Positions 57,580 to 64,000 of a DNA stretch of 64,000 nt are shown here, piece by piece. The stretch is from Parapristionchus giblindavisi. Its lineage: Eukaryota > Nematoda > Chromadorea > Rhabditida > Diplogasteridae. A model generated the notes under the pieces. The model was not told the origin of the DNA and did no database searches. It was given only the letters and a program-made list of their open reading frames with translations. The translations under genes and the position numbers were made by a program. The stretch's first letter is position 1. Every line of letters starts with the position of its first letter. The stretch is taken from the NCBI GenBank assembly GCA_943737045.1, contig CALSFV010000398.1:150358-214357 (forward strand). The letters run 5' to 3'.

Positions 57580-58080
57580 TTTATGTCTCCCTCTTCCTCT
57601 CCCTATCCCTCTCCTTATTCTCCCCCTCTCCCTCTCCTTATTCTCCCCCTCTCACTCTCCTTATTCTCTCCCTCTCCCTTTTTCCTGCTCGTTCACCCTC
57701 CCTAAGGAGTACCCCATTGAAACACATAAGAAAAAAGACAGCAGTAGAGTCTCTTTTTGTCTTGCTCCTCTGCCCCTCTCCCACTCTAATTCGTCCCCTC
57801 CCTCTCTCTTGTATCTCTCCCTCGCTCTCTCTCCATCTTCTTCTCTCTCTCCCTCTCTCTCACTCCCATCTCCCTTTCTCTCTTCCATCTCTCCTTCTCT
57901 CTCCTTCTCTCCCTCTCGCTCTCTTCCCTCTCTCTCTCCTCTCAACTCCCTAATTCTACTCTCGACTACTTCTCCTTCTGGGTTCAGCTGGAACGAGAAT
58001 GTATGGTGAGGCGGAAGAGTAGAGGAGGAAGAGGGAGAAGAGGGAGAGGGAGAGAAGGACAAAGAAAGGGAGAGGGAGTG
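57580..58080. repeat. Polypyrimidine tract with polypurine end
   Basis: CTCTCCC and related arrays over 400 bp, then GGGAGAGG arrays from about 58025. Opens frames over 120 codons on both strands that have no protein-like features. Confidence 0.85.
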
Positions 58081-58238
58081 ATTTAAGAGGGAGAAGAAAC
58101 GAAATATATTAGCAATTCACACGACATCACTGCATTAGTTCATGCAAGAATAAAAATAGAAAAAAATTATCATAAAACTTCAAAGCGAATTTCCGTAAAA
58201 TAAGTTTTCAAAATTTTTAATCAGACTATTTCATAAAG

Positions 58239-58474
58239 TACTCTGGAAATTTTTCCCCGCGGGGCACCCTGTCACTCGCCCCGCGGGGCACTCTGCCGGG
58301 AACACTGCGGGGCAGCTTGTTGAGTCTCTGAAATGACAGGGTGCCCCGCGGGGGGGGGGGATTGTTTAGACAGGGTGCCCCGCAGAGTGACCCCGCGGGG
58401 AAACTAAAGGCAGGGTGCCCCGCGGGGTAGAGGGCTTAGACAGGATGCCCCGCGGGGAGAAATTTCCAGATTAG
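58239..58474. repeat. CCCCGCGGGG repeat element with TACTCTGG-like end
   Basis: Left end TACTCTGGAAATTTTTCC, right end GAGAAATTTCCAGA. The interior repeats CCCCGCGGGGCACCCTGTC in both orientations at least six times. Confidence 0.75.
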
Positions 58475-59774
58475 ATGAAGGAATTATTCATGATAGATTA
58501 TACCTTTTACGGAACCTCACAAGCACTGCCAGACTAATCTGTCATTTATGTAGTTAGTGGCAAGCATTCCCTCCCCGATGGTTTTGTGGTTGATAATATT
58601 ATTTCACTGTATTTAAAAAAATAACAGGCGAAGATATTGCGTTCCTTCCATTAATCTAGTTTTATCTAATAATCGATCAAAATAAATTGAGAGTGCTCCT
58701 TCCTTTTCCAGTTCCTTGACTCTCTAGTAGATTTCGCCAAATGTCAGTCGAGTCCCATAAAATACTATGTTTTATACAAATAAATGATAAAATTATCCGT
58801 CCCGTGTCACTGACTCTTCTGCACTTAGTTCTGAAAAGATAAGTATAATGTATTATGCACCCACAATGTAAACCTTCCTCGTATTCGGTTACTCCTTACC
58901 CAATCTGTGTGGGCATCTATGTTTTTTGTCTGTGCAATTATTCATGAGAGTATGTAAGGAGGTGAAAGAAGACATATTGAGGGGGGATGAGAACCTCTTC
59001 CATGCATCGGATGTGAAGCCCTTTAAAGAAGGGGACCCATGAGTTGGCATGACTGACTCCCGCAACGATAAGCATGTTGGCTATTGTTTATATTATATGG
59101 TAATTGGCGTAAGGGATAACGAGAAAATGAGAGAGCAAGTATGCAGATCCTATGGGCACTCTCTACATGCCTTGAAAGTTGTACTTTCAATGCGCATAGT
59201 GAGCTTTAAACATACCGGGAATCAATATCAGATATGTCTTTCGATTCGTGTGATGAATCTCTATCATTCTATCCGAACAGTCTTATTACGAAAAAACTCG
59301 TGGGTCTCCATCTTTAATAAAAGAACACCCCGAGCTAATTGGAAACTCTCCGCTCTGGCCACATTCTCTCACTTTCTTCGCCTACGTGAGAGTGTGACCA
59401 GAACGAAGAATAAAACTATCACAGGGAGTGTCTTTAAAGTGGTGGTGAGACCCTACCCTTGTGAGAGGGGCTTACGCTGCAACCCTTAGAAAGAAGCCTG
59501 CAGTGCATATGTTTCAGTTTGTTAATTGGATGATATCATTCATGATAATTGTTTCAATCGGTGACTGTTATGGACATTTTAACACATACATTTTAAACAA
59601 CTTTATTGGCTGATTATTGATGTCATATAGCGTTGTTATGAGAATTCTCCATCGCAACGAAAGACTTGAATTAATCGAGGACCGGCAGCTCAAAGTCATC
59701 TCTCCATCTCAATTATTGACAGTTGATCGAAATTATCAAAATCACAGAGACCATCTTCTTTTGTTTCTTTTGAA
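58475..59774. other. No recognisable gene; one hairpin repeat
   Basis: 59322..59434 is a GCTCTCTC hairpin (ACTCTCCGCTCTGGCCACAT). The 146-codon open frame over 59049..59489 runs through it and has no family features. Confidence 0.45.
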
Positions 59775-60215
59775 ACAAGAATTCACGTATCGTACAATTG
59801 TTTCATGAACGGTGTGAATGGATCTGAACGGATCAGGCCGATCAAACGGGATTGTGAGCAATCCAGCCATTTTCGTTATTTCTCTTTCTTTTCATTGTTT
59901 TTTCTCTCTTTCGAATCTACTATTTTGAAAGAAATCAGGCCAAAATATTGCCATTTAACAATATTTTCATTATGAATAAAGTGTTCCGGTGAATAAAAAT
60001 GAAAGTGGCTGGCCAATATATTCAGCGTAATAATGGTAATATTTTGGCCTGATTTCTTTCAATACAGTAGATTCGAAAGAGAGAAAAACAATGAAAAGAA
60101 AGAGAACGAAAATGGCTGGATTGCGCACAATCCCGTTTGATCGGCCTGATCCTTTCAGATCCATTCACACCGTTCATGAAACAATTATTTTTACATGTAC
60201 GATATATTCAGTGAA
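59775..60215. repeat. 440-bp foldback element
   Basis: Arms of about 190 bp (59775..59966 and 60027..60215) pair: TTTCATGAACGGTGTGAATG against CATTCACACCGTTCATGAAA, and GAAAGAAATCAGGCCAAAAT against ATTTTGGCCTGATTTCTTTC. The 60-bp centre is unique. Confidence 0.85.
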
Positions 60216-60349
60216 TGTGAATTGATTGTGTTCGTGAAGATTCGAGCACACTATCATTAAACATTGTTTTATTTGTTATCATCTCTTTTCTCCTTAACAT
60301 ATGTTATGCTTTTCACGTTTTTATATTATTCTCTCGTTTGATCTACAGC

Positions 60350-60590
60350 ATCTCCTCTCTCTCCCCCTCTCTCTCTCCCTATCTCTCCCTCTCCCTCTCC
60401 CTCTCCCTCTCCCTCTCCCTCTCCCTCTCCCTCTCCCTCTCCCTCTCCCTCTCCCTCTCCCTCTCCCTCTCCCTCTCCCTCTCCCTCTCCCTCTCCCTCT
60501 CCCTCTCCCTCTCCCTCTCCCTCTCCCTCTCCCTCCCTCTCTCCCCTCTCTCTCTCCCTCTCCCTCCCTCCCTCCCTCCCCCCTCCATGA
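60350..60590. repeat. (CTCCCT)n tandem array
   Basis: About 25 near-perfect TCTCCC units followed by CCCT-rich sequence. Produces chance Leu-Pro and Glu-Gly frames. Confidence 0.95.
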
Positions 60591-60599
60591 TCTACAACA

Positions 60600-61835
60600 T
60601 CATCTCGACGATAATTAATGTCCTCTGCTCTTTCTTCATCAACAACGGAATGAACACTTGTTCCCCCTCCCATGTCCTTGCTTCCTTGTCTTTTTATTCG
60701 TTTTATTCGAAAATTTAATAAATATTAAAATAAATATTTAAATAAATAATTTTAGGCATTGAAATTCTGTTCTTATGCGATGGGAAAATATCTGTTACAT
60801 TAATATCATTGAATCAGTATTATTATTACTCCTCTTCTGCCTTTATTTTTTTTGCATCTGTACAAGTTTTCCACACCGAAATCGGCTATAGCGGTTATGA
60901 CTCGCTATGAAAAGAATAAAAAAGGCTAAGAAGTTCAAATGAGGATATGTCTCTTTCGGTCGTTGTTCTCTGCTGATTCGGACAAATTGTTCGGCAGTCT
61001 TAGAAGGAAATTGCAAGTGATGCGATTGTTTCTCCTTCCTTCTCTCTCTCTCTCCCTCTCCCTCTCCTCTCCCTCTCTCTCATCCTCTTTCTCTCATTTC
61101 GAATTGTTTCATTTACTTCGTTTCTGTGATGTGAAAAACGTTCGAAATTACATTATGGTTAAGCTATTTCAAGGAGGGAAAAGTTCTGTCTCCATCTCCT
61201 CAAATCTTGTTTCCCTCAACCGAAAAGTACTGCGTTGTTTTGTTTCCATTGAATCCCGGGGCATCCTGATTCTCGTGTAGTCCTTTTCCCATCCCTCCAC
61301 TCATTCTGATCCCACCCGTTTGGACCGTTCCCATCAACTACGGTACATGTTGCTACTATACATACATGTGTACTGTACCGGTCACTGCGTGTACGAAAAT
61401 TGCTGGTAACATGCGAATAGACATTTGGCACTTTGCCAACAGTTGCGATTTGACCAAATTGCATACACTACGTATTCATTGCATGTATATCTAACAATGT
61501 TTTTTATAGTGTTCCGAATAGCCACAACATCGTTGTCCAAGGTTGAATGTGGAAGAAATGATCCGAGTGAAACATATCTCATCTTTTTGATGTATGATAA
61601 ATTAAATTAAATTAAACAACCGTGCATTGCCAATTAGAGAACAAAACCCTTGAATTCGAGAGTTTATGCTCGTACGTTATGAAATCCCTGAATCCGTGAG
61701 GGTTTCATAGTTTGAGGGTTTAAAACTCAAGGGTTTCAAAGCGCTCAAGGATCGAAACCCTCAGATTCAAGGGTCGCTATATCTAATCCTCTTTTCTCTG
61801 AGAGATTGTATGTTCTATTCAAGAAAACGATAGAA
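60600..61835. other. No recognisable gene
   Basis: Around 61640..61780 there are repeated AACCCT and AGGGTTT words in both orientations. Otherwise nothing beyond short open frames and a CT-rich patch at 61040..61090. Confidence 0.4.
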
Positions 61836-61940
61836 ATCAAAATTTAAAAAAATCAAAACAATAAAAATCAAAATTTATAAAAAATCAAAACAATAAAAAT
61901 CAAAATTTATAAAAAATCAAAACAATAAAAATCAAAATAA
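61836..61940. repeat. 32-bp tandem repeat, AT-rich
   Basis: The unit ATAAAAATCAAAATTT with TATAAAAAATCAAAAC starts at 61861, 61893 and 61925, with a diverged partial unit before. Confidence 0.9.
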
Positions 61941-64000
61941 ATGATAGCTAGTTGAAACCACTGGGGCGTACTACTTTTATCCATTAGACTTTCACGACAG
62001 TTCAGTCTCACACCGTTGAAGAATCCTTTCAAAAGAAAAGCAGAGAAAACACACGACTTTTACTTTTTTTCTCGTTTTTCAAGGTGAATTTTCTTTTGTT
62101 TTTTTAAAAACTGTTGTACACCAAAATTACGATTTTTGTGAGAAGAATGTAGGTAATTATTTCGCTTTCTAAGTTTTTTCGGCTTCTCTTTACAAGTTCG
62201 TGCATAGACGTATCTTCTTTTCTAATTAGATGAATTTCCTCTCCTCATTCAATTGTCCAACTTCTGAGTGCCCCTTCCCCCATTGAGAGATGTCTTAGAA
62301 GCTCTAAGATCAAAACCATTTTCTCTTTTGTTTTCTCTGGCCCGAATGAACTCACCCGAACTGTGAACTAAGCATGTTACATTCCTTTTAAGGTTGAGAG
62401 GGTGGGAGAGGGAGAGGGAAAGCGAGGGGGAAGAGAGAGAGGTAGAGAGGGAGGGGAGATAGGGAGAGGGAGAGGGAGAGAGAAAAGGGGGAGAGGGAGA
62501 GGTAGAGAGGGAGAGAACTTCTACAAGCCCGGAAGCACGCTTCAATTGATGAAACTTCTCTCATCCATTCTTTTCCCTTTCCTTTCTTCTTCTTCTTTCT
62601 GCTAGGAACATTTCTTTTCTCTGATTTGGGGAAGGATTCCTCTCCTAATTTGAAACTCTCCCTATATCTTTCTGCGAATAAAGATAGAGGTCTTGACAAG
62701 AACCATAAGATTTAAAATTTCATTTCGGGTTTGTTTTAATGTTTTTCATGATAAAACAGTTTTACCGTCATTCGTGTTTATACGGTATTTTCTCTTTCTG
62801 TCTTACTTCTCTGCACTCATAAGGGAAGGTTTCAACTCGTCATGGTCCTTTCCTGCTCCTGGTCATGTTGGTAATGAAAATATGAATGTATTGTAATGCA
62901 TTGTGTATATCTCCTTCTGAGATTTCAAAATGGAAAAATGATTGGGATTCTTTTCTCGGGCCCTAGATAACGTTTTCGGTCTTTTCTTTTTGTTTTATCT
63001 ATCCATGTATGCCCCCTTCCTCAATCCTCTCTTCATCTTCTTCATTTATTCATTTCATTTTCTTCTTCTTTAATTAAGCCATCCCCTTTGCTCATACTTT
63101 GCCCGTTGACCTTTTGGTCCTCAACGGAAAACAAACAAGCGGATTACGGTAGGTTTATTGAACTCTGGGATTACTGTAGCCCTTCGTCTTAGGACCGAAA
63201 TTGGCATCCAAGTTCAAATACAACCACAGGGCATGTACTATTTTATATGGCTCGTGAAAATTACTTTGTTTTTGTCGATGGAATCACTATAATGACAGGA
63301 TGATTGCCCTCAGACAAATATTACTATTTTCCCCCATATTGAAGGGCAGAGCACTTGTACTCAGAAAAGGAGCAAGCGCTAGGCGTTTTCTTTTTTTTTA
63401 TTTCCCCCTTTTTTCGGTTTTAATACCGTTCTTTTTTCGATTTTTCTCACCCAACCCATCTCGGTACCGATGTACTTGGTACAGCTGGGGTTCGGGTTCG
63501 AATAACCCGGTACGTCTCGGGTACACTGGTTACGACTAAATTGACTGGACCCTAGTACTAATTCAGTCCTTTGCTCAATCCCCCATCCCTTTCTTTATCC
63601 TTCTCTTTTTTCTGAATGTATCTATGTTTCTGGTCCCATTTAGGGGGCTCTGTAGATAGAGTCGAACCCTTTTCAGTCTTGAAAAGGGGGGGGGAGGGAG
63701 AAGGAGAGGGAGAGAAAGGGAGAGGCAGAGGGAGAAGAAGAGAGAGAGGAGAGGGAGACATCACTTGTAACTACTGCGTAATTCTTCTGGAGAGTGAGAG
63801 ACAGAGTTTCAAGGCTTCCCCTCTGTCCTCTTCCTCCTATCAGAGATGGGGAGATAGAGAGGGGAGGGAGAGGGACAGAGAGAAGAAGAGGGAGGAGGAG
63901 AGGGAGAGAGAGGGAGAGAGTGGAGATGCAAGAGGAGAGCGGAAGAAGAAACACCCAAAAGACGAGGGAGAGAGGATGTTCTTGGCCTTTCTCTTGGTCT
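61941..64000. other. No recognisable gene; polypurine arrays
   Basis: Polypurine GGGAGAGG arrays are at 62398..62515 and 63680..63930. 63140..63180 has the pair TTACGGTAG and TTACTGTAG. A gene may begin beyond the right edge, but nothing is supported here. Confidence 0.4.

Noticed and set aside
59049..59489. 146-codon open frame
   Set aside because: It runs through a GCTCTCTC hairpin repeat and part of a TTAA-element end, with no family motif or splice context.
60301..60718. Long Leu-Pro, Ser-Leu and Glu-Arg open frames in CT/GA arrays (also 56188..56508, 57500..58062, 62249..62605, 63558..63954)
   Set aside because: All come from six-base or similar tandem repeats that lack stops in several frames on both strands. 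No domain, splice or start context.

Overview
The window reads as nuclear DNA of a nematode. Three genes have three copies of a cuticle-collagen layout: a hydrophobic N-terminal segment, a KRSR basic site, Gly-X-Y blocks broken by paired Cys, and a [13 protein letters not shown] tail. Introns are short and numerous, most exons follow TTTCAG-type acceptors, and one ATG sits 2 nt after such an acceptor, as expected for spliced-leader addition. Six-exon collagens and 7 to 13-exon single-copy genes are more intron-rich than is usual in Caenorhabditis and suggest a diplogastrid-like (Pristionchus-type) genome; this last step is inference. All exon models below were assembled by eye from reading frames, splice sites and intron phase.

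Layout. 0-11.4 kb: two mirror-image copies of a locus built of short repeated exon cassettes (minus strand 3.8 to 0 kb, plus strand 5.5 to 11.4 kb). The plus copy begins with a signal peptide exon and ends in a Cys-containing exon. The copies hold a family of 71-nt hairpins with a conserved loop and stems that change but stay paired. 11.4-17 kb: foldback elements, a decayed mariner and an orphan coding exon. 17.5-27.4 kb: three repeats of [tRNA-Met on plus, cuticle collagen on minus]; the third tRNA is damaged. 27.9-30.7 kb (minus): a receptor-regulated SMAD with BMP-type features, a tRNA-Ala in one intron and a GC-AG intron. 31-41 kb: no confident gene, but a perfect 104-bp inverted repeat and a 2.05-kb foldback with 8-bp target duplications. 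41.9-48.3 kb (plus): a complete 11-exon nucleotide-sugar transporter (SLC35A family). 51.3-52.4 kb (plus): a complete 7-exon small secreted protein. 53-54.1 kb: a second decayed mariner. 55-64 kb: mostly polypurine/polypyrimidine arrays and small inverted repeats, no confident gene.

The genes do not form a pathway. In nematodes BMP-type SMAD signalling controls body size partly through cuticle collagens, so a SMAD next to a collagen cluster is suggestive, but adjacency alone proves nothing.

The most unusual content is the inverted-repeat DNA. At least a dozen families are visible. Several unrelated ones carry tRNA-like modules with recognisable A and B boxes. One shows stem covariation around a fixed loop at constant length. 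Three unrelated ones have 8-bp target duplications typical of hAT transposons.
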